Assembly (NCBI GenBank): GCA_947503525.1
Contig: CANNEA010000002.1
Span: 310,001 to 374,000 of the forward strand
Reading direction: 5' to 3'
Origin: an uncultured Carboxylicivirga sp.
Lineage (GTDB): Bacteria > Bacteroidota > Bacteroidia > Bacteroidales > Marinilabiliaceae
Length of the DNA stretch: 64,000 nucleotides
The notes beneath the pieces are model-generated. The model did no database searches and was not told the origin of the DNA. It saw nothing but the letters and a program-made list of their open reading frames with translations. A program made the position numbers and the translations under genes. Below are positions 7,947-17,074 of this stretch, piece after piece. Each line of letters begins with the position of its first letter. Within the stretch, counting starts at the first letter, position 1.

Positions 7947-9194
7947 TTAGCCTGGCCAAGTAATTTGAACCTTGGTTCCAAGGCCAATTTCACTATCCAC
8001 ATTAATTTTAGCCCCATGCTGGTCAATAAACTCTTTAATCAACATTAATCCTATTCCAGCACTGCTTTCTCCTTTAGTTCCCTTGGGATGATGTTTTGAA
8101 TTATAATTAAACAGATGCTGAACAGTCGCTTTACTCATACCTATCCCAGAATCTTCGATTTTTAAAAGGAAACCTTCTATGCAAGGCTCAAATCCAACCG
8201 AAATTATACCATACTCGCTTGAGTATTTTATAGCATTGGAAAGTAAGTTTCGAAGAATGATGATTAACATATTTTCATCTGCCATCATGATAGCATCATC
8301 AGAATAATAGTTTTTAATTATCTCTATTTTCTTTTGTTCAAGTTCAAGGCTAAATTCCTGTATTAGGATATCAAAACAACTACTAATGTTGATTTCCTTT
8401 TTGTCAGGTTCGAGTTGGACAAAATCACTTTTTGCCCAAATCAATAGATTTTCCAATAGATTGAAGGATGAATCTATACTCTTACTTGCTGTATTAATAA
8501 TGTCTTTAACCTTTGATCTATCAAGGTCGATAAATCGCTTAGATGCAAACTTCAACAACTGGTCAGATGCTCCAATCTTGCCTCTTAAATCGTGAGATAT
8601 CAATGAAAGAAATCTGGTTTTTGTTGTATTAAGCAATTCAAGTTCCTTATTTTTTTCTTTTAATACCTCGTTAACATATACCAATTCAAGGTCGGTCTCA
8701 ATGTGTTGCTTAATCTGAAATATAAAACTATTTATAAGCTCGTTATAAAAATTCTCCTTATTATCGAGAATACAAACAGTACCAAACACATCTCCGTTAG
8801 GCCAGTTAATTGGATGTCCCAAATACGAAATCATATTAATATCAACATCCGGATTATTTTCTCTCCAAACGTCACTTTTTTTGGCATCGGGAACCAATAG
8901 CTTCTCCTGTTTTCCAATTACCGTTTCGCAATATAAACCATGAATAAGTTCGGCCTCTTCACCAATCTCATAAGGATTCCCTTCAGTGTTACTCTTAAGA
9001 AAAACCTCAATAGTATTCGTATTTAAACGCATGATTAATCCAGAAGGTACATTTGCAATTTGCGCGGCTGTATCAATTAAAGATTGCCATTTATTGACCA
9101 ATTCCTCAATGATTTCCGAATTCAAAGATGCACCAATTTTTACGGTTTTGGATTCTTTCCTTTCCCGTATCCCAATAGTTGAATATTCCCCCAT
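7947..9194 (-). CDS. Cytoplasmic GAF-domain sensor histidine kinase
   Basis: 415 residues with no membrane segment. A GAF domain covers about residues 30-170 (SYLGHPINWPNGDVFGTVCILD is diagnostic). A short coiled coil (170-192) leads to a HisKA domain with phospho-acceptor His201 in SLISHDLRGK, then a HATPase domain (NLLSNAIKYS; DSGIGMS; SSAGIGLMLIKEFIDQHGA). No response regulator or receiver domain is encoded beside it, so it is an orphan kinase whose partner lies elsewhere. The GAF domain suggests detection of a small intracellular ligand or redox state; which one cannot be read from sequence. Confidence 0.88.
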   Translation of the reverse strand: MGEYSTIGIRERKESKTVKIGASLNSEIIEELVNKWQSLIDTAAQIANVPSGLIMRLNTNTIEVFLKSNTEGNPYEIGEEAELIHGLYCETVIGKQEKLLVPDAKKSDVWRENNPDVDINMISYLGHPINWPNGDVFGTVCILDNKENFYNELINSFIFQIKQHIETDLELVYVNEVLKEKNKELELLNTTKTRFLSLISHDLRGKIGASDQLLKFASKRFIDLDRSKVKDIINTASKSIDSSFNLLENLLIWAKSDFVQLEPDKKEINISSCFDILIQEFSLELEQKKIEIIKNYYSDDAIMMADENMLIIILRNLLSNAIKYSSEYGIISVGFEPCIEGFLLKIEDSGIGMSKATVQHLFNYNSKHHPKGTKGESSAGIGLMLIKEFIDQHGAKINVDSEIGLGTKVQITWPG

Positions 9195-9379
9195 GCTATT
9201 CTATTTACTTCCCCTAACGGTACAAGTATATGCATATTATTTTAAATCACTGATAGGTAGAACTTAATAATTACAATTTAGCGAGACCTCTATAAGCATA
9301 ACCAGGACTTTTTGAAGAATTGGATAATCTAATGGTTAAACCACAAGCTCTTGAATCTATAAATCCTTTAGTAGTTGAT

Positions 9380-10678
9380 CTAATACGCTTTAATTAGCAC
9401 CCTCGGTTTAGGCACATTGAGTTCATTATAGAAATCAATACGATCTAAAATTTCACCCAAAGCAAAACTTACAACTAACAACCATAATGATTGATCTTGA
9501 AATAATAACCCAAAAGTTGCAAAAACACTAGCAATGCGAAATACAATTAGCAGCCATTTTTTTTTATCTGCTATAACGCCTACTTTTCGATATACAAATA
9601 GTAGCAATCTTATTCCCATTAAAATTACAAAAAACAATGCCTGCTCACTCAGAAATAAAGTGATGGATAAAGCTATTAAAGTAATCTGAGCAGAATGAAT
9701 TTTAGCTTTCCATTTCCATTGTGCAGGTTGATACAGCATATCAACTGACAAACAAAGTAAGGTGCCTAAACATACAAGTATCCAATGTTGTATGTCAAAT
9801 AAATAAAAATGAACAAGAGAAACAGCCATAAATAAGCCGAAAAACAAAATTTCACGACTCAACCAAGAATACCTTAGATTCAAGATAGAGCGCCACATTC
9901 TCTCTTTGCGCCCCAAATGCAAAGTGCTCAATACAGCTCCTATAAAACCTATTCCTATAAAAATCTCATTAGCAAAACGATGATCCATGAATGCGCTTTT
10001 AAAGAGTTGCAAAGCTGTAAGTAAAGCGACAATTAATGTAAAAACAAGCAATGGCCATTCCTTAAGCGCATTACTCCTTACTTCAGATTGAATTTCCAGC
10101 GGCTCAAATTCTTCCCCTTCAAACAAACTTAAATCCATTTTTGGCCCTTCTTGTTTTTGCAAATCTTTTATCTTAATTGAGGGCTTTGGGTACTTAGACA
10201 CTTTCAGGTCATCCTGAACAATGCCCTTGTTAATGGGATCGGAAGAATAGTTTAAAGCACCGGTTGGGCATAAGGATGTACAAGCAGGTTTTTGCCCTTC
10301 AAGCAAGCGAGATTCACAAAAGGTACATTTCTCAACAGTTCCTTTAACAGGATTAAATTTTGGCGCATCATACGGACATTGCCAGGTGCAATATTTACAA
10401 CCAATACAGTGATTTTCGATGTGCAATACTGCTCCTGTTTTGTTGCTACGTTTGAAAGCCATTGCTGGGCAATATTTCATGCACGGCGCATCCTCACAAT
10501 GATTACAAGCCATGGATAGATGGAACAAAGGCAGGCCAGCCACTTTTAATTGATTTGACGAAGTTATGCTTCTCCATTGATCTGGCGACTGAAATCCATT
10601 TTCGGTGACACAAGCCACCACACAAGCTTCACAACCTACACACTTGTTCTTGTCGAATATGAAGTGATTCGTACTCAT
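9380..10678 (-). CDS. Fused 4Fe-4S electron-transfer and DmsC-like membrane anchor subunit
   Basis: 432 residues. The first ~170 residues are a DmsB/NrfC-type polyferredoxin with four cysteine sets, starting Cys13/16/19/23 (CVGCEACVVAC) and ending CTSLCPTGAL. After a linker (about 170-205) come about seven or eight hydrophobic helices resembling the DmsC anchor of DMSO-reductase-type enzymes. In most bacteria these are two proteins; here they are one chain. The ATG overlaps the TGA of the catalytic-subunit gene (4 bp), so the two are translationally coupled. It should pass electrons between the quinone pool and the molybdenum subunit on the cytoplasmic side, since no Tat signal is present. 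Confidence 0.87.
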   Translation of the reverse strand: MSTNHFIFDKNKCVGCEACVVACVTENGFQSPDQWRSITSSNQLKVAGLPLFHLSMACNHCEDAPCMKYCPAMAFKRSNKTGAVLHIENHCIGCKYCTWQCPYDAPKFNPVKGTVEKCTFCESRLLEGQKPACTSLCPTGALNYSSDPINKGIVQDDLKVSKYPKPSIKIKDLQKQEGPKMDLSLFEGEEFEPLEIQSEVRSNALKEWPLLVFTLIVALLTALQLFKSAFMDHRFANEIFIGIGFIGAVLSTLHLGRKERMWRSILNLRYSWLSREILFFGLFMAVSLVHFYLFDIQHWILVCLGTLLCLSVDMLYQPAQWKWKAKIHSAQITLIALSITLFLSEQALFFVILMGIRLLLFVYRKVGVIADKKKWLLIVFRIASVFATFGLLFQDQSLWLLVVSFALGEILDRIDFYNELNVPKPRVLIKAY

Positions 10679-12708
10679 TTGGCTGTGGCTTTTACAATTT
10701 CAACTTTTGTATCATGAAAGGCTGTACCATGTCCAATATCGGTTTCTCTTCCTTTAGTTAAGAGGTTGGGGCTACCACCTTCCTGATTCCAATAGCCATT
10801 AAAAATTACAACGTTCCCGGGTCTCATGCTATAATCCAATTGAACCTTTATATATAATTCTCCTTGTGAATTATATACTTTAATTCGATCGCCATGCTTA
10901 ATGTTCCGACACTTAGCATCCTTCGGACTAATACTAGCGACAGGCATTGGATCTAAAGCTTTAATGGTAGCACAATTACCAAACTGAGAATGAATGCGAT
11001 TTTTCGTATTAGGACTCATCAGGAATAAGGGATACTTTTCATCCGGTTTATCTAATGGCAGGTATTTAGGTAACTCATCAATATTCCATCGCTTACGGGC
11101 TTGTTCGGAATACAATTCAATTTTGCCTGAAGGTGTTTTAAAGTGCGCATCCGAAAACGCGATTTCTTCCAATCCGGGAGCCAGAATAGGACCTTGCTTA
11201 AGCCTTTCCATACTGAGTTCTTCAAACTTTTTTACATACTCATTTAAATGAGTAGCGATGGCTTCATCAGTAGGTTCTGGTATATTGTTCTTTATATCTT
11301 CATCATCAAAACCCATTTTTTTAGCCAAGTGATAATAAATCTCAGTTTCCGGTTTGACTTGTTTCGGAGGCTCACATACTTTCTGTTTTAATTGCACGTA
11401 GGGATTCCAATATGAACCTACAATATCACTTTGCTCAAATAAGGTTTTAGCAGGCAATAATAAATCTGCTTCTTGAGCAGTATCCGTCATAAACTGCTCA
11501 ACTACTACTACATAATCAAGCTTTTTAAAAGCTTTAATTGTAGCATTACTATCCGGGTTCTGAGTTATTGGATTACCTCGCTCTACCCAGGCCATTTTAA
11601 GTTCCGGGTCAATTAATTTAAGCATTGACTCACCAAGTTTTGCGGTAGGAATTGTTCGCCTATTGGGTTTATCTAATTCACCTGGATAATAGCTTTCCGG
11701 TTCTTTAACACTATCAAAAACATAGGATTGTAAATTGGCGTAGTGCCAGCAAGCCCCTTTTTTTCCAATATTTCCGGTAATCACTGAAAGCGCCAATAAA
11801 CAACGGGTGGTTTGTCCTCCGTTGGAGAAACGTTGCATGCCATACCCAGGAACCAATGTCATAGGTTTAGTAGTGCCAATTAAAGTGGCTAATTCATCAA
11901 TAAAAACCACAGGGATTCCACATTCAGCACTTGCTCCTTCTATTGAAATTGACTCCAGAGATTGAGAAAATTCATCAAAACCTTTAACATGCTTTTGAAT
12001 AAAGTTTTTATCATGTTGATTATTGGCAATAATTAACTTGGCAACTGCAAGGGCTAATATGGCATCTGTACCTGACTTTGGCTGAAGCAATAAATCGGCC
12101 CGCTCCGAGGAAGGCGTCCGACGTGGATCTATCACTACCAATTTAGCACCTTTTCGTTGAGCTTTTTCGATGGGTACCATTTGATGAATATTACTTTCAG
12201 CCGGATTTTTACCCCAAAGCACGATCAATTTAGCGTTCTCAATATCAGTTGGAATATTGTGTTTATTTTCGCCTAAGGTTAATTTTGTTGCCTCCAATCC
12301 AGCCGGCCAGCACAGGTTGCCATAAACAGTTGTTACTCCACCATACATTCGCCAGAAGTTAGCACTGATACCATTTAGCAATCCCGACATTCCGCTAGAT
12401 GCATAATACATTACAGAGTGTGAACCATATTGATCCTTATAGTACTTCAGCTTATTTATAATCAACTCAAAAGCCTTATCCCACGAGATTCGATTAAATT
12501 GTCCGTTATGCTTTTGAAGAGGATATAAAATTCGATCAGGAGAATATTGTCGTTCAATATAACTTAAACCTTTAATACATGGCCCTTCCGGTGTGGATTT
12601 ATTTAAATCTTGTGCTTCAATGGATATAAGCTTACCTTCCTCAACCTTTACTTTAAAGGAACAGGTGCTATAACAATTTCGAGGGCACACGGTATTGTAT
12701 AAAGGCAT
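10675..12708 (-). CDS. Molybdopterin-dependent oxidoreductase, DMSO-reductase family, catalytic subunit
   Basis: 677 residues. An N-terminal [4Fe-4S] motif (Cys8-x3-Cys12-x3-Cys16-x27-Cys44) begins right after MPLYNTV, so there is no Tat leader and the enzyme is cytoplasmic. Bis-MGD-binding segments are clear (LIVLWGKNPAESNIHQM, VVIDPRRTPSSERADLLLQPKSGTDAILALA, and a C-terminal molydopterin-dinucleotide-binding domain from about 560 with IHSQFGNCATIKALDP). A Cys near residue 145 (YGNLCWPAG) is a candidate Mo ligand. It is coupled to the fused FeS/anchor gene. The family includes reductases of DMSO, thiosulfate, polysulfide and N-oxides; the substrate cannot be assigned. No TorD-type chaperone gene is adjacent. 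Confidence 0.88.
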   Translation of the reverse strand: MPLYNTVCPRNCYSTCSFKVKVEEGKLISIEAQDLNKSTPEGPCIKGLSYIERQYSPDRILYPLQKHNGQFNRISWDKAFELIINKLKYYKDQYGSHSVMYYASSGMSGLLNGISANFWRMYGGVTTVYGNLCWPAGLEATKLTLGENKHNIPTDIENAKLIVLWGKNPAESNIHQMVPIEKAQRKGAKLVVIDPRRTPSSERADLLLQPKSGTDAILALAVAKLIIANNQHDKNFIQKHVKGFDEFSQSLESISIEGASAECGIPVVFIDELATLIGTTKPMTLVPGYGMQRFSNGGQTTRCLLALSVITGNIGKKGACWHYANLQSYVFDSVKEPESYYPGELDKPNRRTIPTAKLGESMLKLIDPELKMAWVERGNPITQNPDSNATIKAFKKLDYVVVVEQFMTDTAQEADLLLPAKTLFEQSDIVGSYWNPYVQLKQKVCEPPKQVKPETEIYYHLAKKMGFDDEDIKNNIPEPTDEAIATHLNEYVKKFEELSMERLKQGPILAPGLEEIAFSDAHFKTPSGKIELYSEQARKRWNIDELPKYLPLDKPDEKYPLFLMSPNTKNRIHSQFGNCATIKALDPMPVASISPKDAKCRNIKHGDRIKVYNSQGELYIKVQLDYSMRPGNVVIFNGYWNQEGGSPNLLTKGRETDIGHGTAFHDTKVEIVKATAK

Positions 12709-12823
12709 GAGCTATTAACTTAAAAGACCAATAGTGTCTATGTCAAAAGTAAAATATCTCAATGAGAAATGAACAGAAATTCGCTTTGATCAAATCTAAA
12801 TAAGGATTTGTTCAGTAGGGACT

Positions 12824-13900
12824 TTATTTTATCACCCCAGGCTTACTCTCTAAATATGAAATAAACTTTTCTCCCAATCCTTCCTGTCGTAAATAATCTT
12901 TAGTGACCGGTAAGACATTAGAGATGAAGTTGGAATCCTCCAATACTTTTTTCGGGAAGTCGTGATGAAGAATGCCGGCTTTACCAATGCTTACAAAATC
13001 CACATCACTATTTAATATGTGATGTACATCCTGTCCATTTTTAATATTTCCTGCTACTGTTAAGCGTACTTTATTGCGTTTTAAACTTGTAAAATGCTTC
13101 AATAATGTTTGATCCTTATAGTTTTCATCATCTGGCATTTTATAACAATCCCACAATGAGATATCCAGAAAATCAATTTGATCTTCATCGATCAAAAGTT
13201 GAGCAATTTGTTTTATCTCACCGAGATCCATTCCAAATCGTTCGGGCGAGAGTCGAACACCCAGAAGAAAATTTCTCCCACATATTTTCCTTATGCCATC
13301 AACAATTTCAAATAATAATCGTGCGCGATTTAGTAGGTTTCCACCGTAGTTATCTTTTCGGTGATTTATTTCCTTGCTAATAAATTGACTAATAATGTAG
13401 CCATGCGCACCATGTACTTCAACTCCATCGTATCCACTTTCTTTAGCTCTTAAAGCTGCTTCTATAAAATCATTTCTAAGTTGATGAACTTCATTCAAAC
13501 TTAACCCTTTTGCATTATGCTCTTCATTATCAGAGGCACTTACCGCTTGTTGAGCAATAACTCCTTTAGGAGAGCGCATGCCAGCATGATGCAATTGAAT
13601 TACAGCAATACAACCTTCCGCGTTTAGAGTAGAGCTAAGTTTTTGATGTCCTTTGATATGCTTGTCAGAGAATATGCCTAATTGACCCGAAAATCCTTTT
13701 CCTACCTCTTGAACATGTGAAGCTGCCGTCATTACCAAGCCAAATTGACCCTTAGCGCGCATTGCCAACCAATTCAACTCCACATCAGAAAGACGACCAT
13801 CTTCAAAACTTTGTGTATTGGTTAATGGCGCCAGCATAAAACGGTTTTTCATTTCTATACCGCACTTAAAAGCAAGAGGGATTTCAGGAAGGATGAGCAT
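12824..13900 (-). CDS. NADH:flavin oxidoreductase, old yellow enzyme family
   Basis: A 358-residue FMN-binding TIM barrel. MKNRFMLAPLTNTQS is the first strand/FMN segment; QLHHAGMRS and YDGVEVHGAHGYIISQFIS match the substrate- and FMN-binding regions, and the ending FVSIGKAGILHHDFPKK fits the phosphate-binding loop. It lacks the C-terminal FeS and NADH domains of dienoyl-CoA reductase, so it is a single-domain ene-reductase type. It lies 115 bp upstream of the molybdopterin enzyme gene on the same strand; a shared function is possible but not shown. Confidence 0.85.
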   Translation of the reverse strand: MLILPEIPLAFKCGIEMKNRFMLAPLTNTQSFEDGRLSDVELNWLAMRAKGQFGLVMTAASHVQEVGKGFSGQLGIFSDKHIKGHQKLSSTLNAEGCIAVIQLHHAGMRSPKGVIAQQAVSASDNEEHNAKGLSLNEVHQLRNDFIEAALRAKESGYDGVEVHGAHGYIISQFISKEINHRKDNYGGNLLNRARLLFEIVDGIRKICGRNFLLGVRLSPERFGMDLGEIKQIAQLLIDEDQIDFLDISLWDCYKMPDDENYKDQTLLKHFTSLKRNKVRLTVAGNIKNGQDVHHILNSDVDFVSIGKAGILHHDFPKKVLEDSNFISNVLPVTKDYLRQEGLGEKFISYLESKPGVIK

Positions 13901-13995
13901 AATAAAAAGGATTAATCAATTACTACTTATAACTCTTACAGAAGTAGAGATATCAACATACTATCTTCATGTCTATATATATTATAAACTATTTT

Positions 13996-14934
13996 CTATT
14001 TATGAATGTTCGTTTCAATAAACCAATATACCCTATCAAAATATTTTTGACCTGCGGTTTTCCAAACATCTACATGATTCGCTCCGGGAATAGCCAGGAA
14101 TACTTTTTTATCACTTGCCAGATTGGCAAAATTTTCTCTCGCATATTCAATTTTTATCTTGCTATCTTTCTCACCGTGTACCATTAATATCGGCTGATGA
14201 ATTAATTTAGCCGCCATTGATGGAACTGTTTCATCTGCTTTAAAATCCCCAATTTGTTCTGTTAGCCAAATACAATAATCGATAAATAGCTCCAAATGAA
14301 AACCCAGTGTACGCGCTGCGTAATCATGTACAATTTGCCGATAACTTGAGAAGGTGCTTTCAATGATGCCAACTTTAATTCGTTCATCGATAGATAAGGT
14401 TTGCAAAGCAACTGCAGCGCCTAATGAGTGCCCCCAGATAATGTAATTGTGATTAAGGTTTGTTTTTGCATCCAGACTATCCAATAAAATAGAAATATCA
14501 TATTTCTCCTTATTCCCAAATGTGCAGTATTTCCCTTCACTCTCCCCATGTGCTCTTAGATCAAACAGAACAGTATTAAAACCTCTAATGGCATTACGTT
14601 TTGCATGTGGAATAAAATGATCTTTATATGAGCGAATGCCATGTACCATTATGATGGTACCTTTTTGAACCGACGAATCAGTACGAATAATCAAACCTTT
14701 TAAAAGCCAACCTTCGTCAGATACAAAAGTTAATTCATCTGCCAATAAATCGTAATCAGTGGCTAGGGGCCATTTATCAGTATTGGCCTTTTTGCTTTTA
14801 TAAAACTCATTATTAATCTGAATTATCATTCGTGGACCAATATAACTAGCCACTAGAAATCCTATACAAACAAACAGGCCAAAACCCGTCAATACCCTCT
14901 TAGGTTTGTTCATAAATCCTGAAGTCTTATTCAA
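13996..14934 (-). CDS. Membrane-anchored alpha/beta hydrolase
   Basis: 312 residues. An N-terminal hydrophobic anchor (VLTGFGLFVCIGFLVASYI) precedes an alpha/beta-hydrolase domain. The oxyanion strand is IIMVHGIRSYKDHF, the nucleophile elbow is GHSLGAA (Ser), and the late Asp and His are in VHGEKDSKIK and IPGANHVDV. The layout matches the BAAT/acyl-hydrolase or YqkD-like family of extracytoplasmic esterases. Its start overlaps the end of the glyoxalase-fold gene by 8 bp. Substrate unknown. Confidence 0.82.
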   Translation of the reverse strand: MNKTSGFMNKPKRVLTGFGLFVCIGFLVASYIGPRMIIQINNEFYKSKKANTDKWPLATDYDLLADELTFVSDEGWLLKGLIIRTDSSVQKGTIIMVHGIRSYKDHFIPHAKRNAIRGFNTVLFDLRAHGESEGKYCTFGNKEKYDISILLDSLDAKTNLNHNYIIWGHSLGAAVALQTLSIDERIKVGIIESTFSSYRQIVHDYAARTLGFHLELFIDYCIWLTEQIGDFKADETVPSMAAKLIHQPILMVHGEKDSKIKIEYARENFANLASDKKVFLAIPGANHVDVWKTAGQKYFDRVYWFIETNIHK

Positions 14935-15283
14935 TTATAATATCAGACCAAACAGCTAATTCATTTCCGGAAGGATCTAAAAAATGAAAACGACTTCCTC
15001 CCGGGAAAGCGAAAATATCTTTTGAGATACTTCCTCCGGCATCAATGACAGCTGCCTTTATAAGATCGAGGTCTTCATGATATAACACTACCAAAGGCCC
15101 AATTGTTATGGCCTCATCACTCTGTTCGAAACCGCCTTGAAGTCCACTATTTGAGAATGCGGTATAATCCGGACCAAAATCAGTAAAGACCCAGTCAAAA
15201 ACTTTGTTATAAAAGGCTTTGACCGCCTTAATATTATTAGTCTTAAACTCAATGTAATTGATGTGATTGTTTTTAGCTTCCAT
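14927..15283 (-). CDS. VOC (glyoxalase/bleomycin-resistance fold) protein
   Basis: A 118-residue single VOC domain made of two beta-alpha-beta-beta-beta modules: IEFKTNNIKAVKAFYNKVF at the start and FLDPSGNELAVWS at the end, with a Glu in the terminal strand as in metal-binding members. It is co-transcribed with the alpha/beta hydrolase (8-bp overlap). Family members range from glyoxalases to antibiotic-binding proteins; no specific role can be assigned. Confidence 0.8.
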   Translation of the reverse strand: MEAKNNHINYIEFKTNNIKAVKAFYNKVFDWVFTDFGPDYTAFSNSGLQGGFEQSDEAITIGPLVVLYHEDLDLIKAAVIDAGGSISKDIFAFPGGSRFHFLDPSGNELAVWSDIIIE

Positions 15284-15347
15284 GATAAATAATTTTTTAT
15301 TTCACGAGAATTTCATGCGGCAGGCTTACGGCACAATACTAAACGAA

Positions 15348-15581
15348 CTAGATTCTATTAATCGAATTACATCCCGAACACCACCAATATTCTCTTTCTT
15401 TATCTTTAAGTTTTGACTCTATATTTTTCCTACAGATTATACATTGTCTAACATCCGATTCGTTTTCAAAGGCTTCATATTGGCATTTGAAACAAGCCCA
15501 AATAGTTAATTCTGAGATTTCATCATCAATAAACCAGAAAAAAGAATCCTGTTTACAGTTTGGGCAAATGTGTGCACCCAT
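15348..15581 (-). CDS. Small zinc-ribbon protein
   Basis: 77 residues with three CxxC pairs (CPNCKQ, CFKC, CIICRK) and a final CSGC, i.e. two potential zinc ribbons. No catalytic or membrane features. It ends 66 bp before the window's VOC gene start and begins 6 bp after the MtfA-like gene's stop, so it is the second gene of that small operon. Function unknown. Confidence 0.6.
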   Translation of the reverse strand: MGAHICPNCKQDSFFWFIDDEISELTIWACFKCQYEAFENESDVRQCIICRKNIESKLKDKEREYWWCSGCNSINRI

Positions 15582-15587
15582 AGCCTT

Positions 15588-16475
15588 TTAACTATAATGA
15601 CTTTTCCCACAACAGCGCTTAAACTTCTTTCCACTTCCACATGGACATTTACTATTTCGGCCAATCCGAGTTCTTGCTTTACTTAATTCTTTACTCGACA
15701 TATCTTGCTGAAATATCTCTTCAAGAAGCTTATACAATTCCGGATGCTTTTTCTCCAATAACTTAGGTCGTTCAAAAAAGTATTCACTTATTACTGAGAA
15801 AAACTCTGCCCGATTAGTCCCACCATAGGGGTTAATATCCGACTTTTCTTCATATATCTCATCAATCTTTTTATTGATTAAGTCAATCCACGGAATAGCG
15901 AACTGATTATCTAACAGTAACGCCGGCACTCCATCAATCTTTCCATCTGATTTATCGATTAAATGCACAAACTCATGAATTGCCGTATTCTTTTTATCTG
16001 AAGCATTTTTAAAACCATGACGTAAAGCCTGTTGTGATAAAATCATTTTACCTTCCATATAACCACTTCCAACCATACCTAAAATGGAGCGATCTTCACC
16101 TGCAGTTTCAAATTTCTCATTAAAGGAAGATGGGTAAATCAAGACCTCATTGATATTACTATATTTCCAATCCTTAAACTGAAAAATTGGAATAATGGCA
16201 CTGGCAGCCACCAGTAGTTTATCCTGCGTATCAATCTCAGTCTCTATCCCTGTTATCCGACAATTCAACAAAAACTCCTGAACCTTATATTCAAACCTAA
16301 CTTTTTCTTCTGCGGTTAGCGCATTATAGAAGGTCACGTTTTGAACCAAAATTGTTCTCCATTCAGCAGAGAACTCTTTTTTTGGAAGTCTCCACTTTGA
16401 AGCAGGTTTCCAATATCTACGCAACAATACAAATACAACAATTACAATGATGAGTATGTAAAAAATTCCATCCAT
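15588..16475 (-). CDS. MtfA-family (M90) zinc peptidase with C-terminal SEC-C motif
   Basis: 295 residues: an N-terminal membrane helix (residues 3-19), an MtfA/M90 peptidase domain with the zinc motif HEFVH at 167-171 and nearby ILSQQALRHG, and a C-terminal SEC-C zinc-binding motif (Cys277, Cys279, Cys288, Cys289 in NSKCPCGSGKKFKRCCG). E. coli MtfA binds the repressor Mlc and has aminopeptidase activity; it has neither an anchor nor a SEC-C tail. The tail is like that of SecA and may recruit a partner protein or nucleic acid. The following zinc-ribbon gene starts 6 bp later. Confidence 0.85.
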   Translation of the reverse strand: MDGIFYILIIVIVVFVLLRRYWKPASKWRLPKKEFSAEWRTILVQNVTFYNALTAEEKVRFEYKVQEFLLNCRITGIETEIDTQDKLLVAASAIIPIFQFKDWKYSNINEVLIYPSSFNEKFETAGEDRSILGMVGSGYMEGKMILSQQALRHGFKNASDKKNTAIHEFVHLIDKSDGKIDGVPALLLDNQFAIPWIDLINKKIDEIYEEKSDINPYGGTNRAEFFSVISEYFFERPKLLEKKHPELYKLLEEIFQQDMSSKELSKARTRIGRNSKCPCGSGKKFKRCCGKSHYS

Positions 16476-16502
16476 TTAATTCTGATATTGATTTAGCTTA
16501 AT

Positions 16503-16868
16503 TTATTTGAGATCTACAATTAATAAGGAGTATTGCACTAATGAGTCTAGCGGCACTATCTGCACGTAGTAGTTTCCATTTGGTGTTAAGCAAGGTATAT
16601 TATTCTTAGTCATAACTGATACTATTCCCCTGTTTTTGTAATTATTATTCCAATACAATTGAGGTGTAAGTTCGAATGTAGGCAAATCCATAGTATCCCA
16701 CCTTCTGTAATTTAAACTAATCGAATCTTTAAGTCCTTCCGGTTTCTTAAACCCATAATCAAACGCATCAATTCTATCACTAGGCTTATTGGAAGTAATA
16801 GGAATTTGCGAATAGTTTTCTAAACTAATACCCACAAATAGCAATAGGATTAAAAATGTCTTTTTCAT
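16503..16868 (-). CDS. Secreted or periplasmic hypothetical protein
   Basis: 121 residues starting with a clear signal peptide (MKKTFLILLLFVGISLENYSQ). The mature part is short and polar with no family I recognise; it has a single Cys (IPCLTPNG). It ends 27 bp before the start of the MtfA-like gene on the same strand, so it may share its transcript. Confidence 0.55.
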   Translation of the reverse strand: MKKTFLILLLFVGISLENYSQIPITSNKPSDRIDAFDYGFKKPEGLKDSISLNYRRWDTMDLPTFELTPQLYWNNNYKNRGIVSVMTKNNIPCLTPNGNYYVQIVPLDSLVQYSLLIVDLK

Positions 16869-17025
16869 TATTTAGGATTTTGACATTAGCCTTCAGCTTA
16901 GCGTTTATCAGAATAAATATAAAATTAATCTGAGAAAAAACAGATTGTAGGTCAAAAAAATGAGCCTTAACAATTATGTTAATGCCCATTAAACATTTAT
17001 ATTTTTGTAGTATTAATTCACAAAA

Positions 17026-17052
17026 TCAAATCTTCTGTATGGAAGAAGATTT
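17026..17052 (-). terminator. Possible terminator after the DUF1254 gene
   Basis: A 9-bp stem (AAATCTTCT / AGAAGATTT) with a 7-nt loop lies 23 bp beyond the stop of the DUF1254 gene and is followed by a short interrupted T-run on the minus strand. Confidence 0.45.
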
Positions 17053-17074
17053 TAAATTAGTCTTTGGCCCAATT

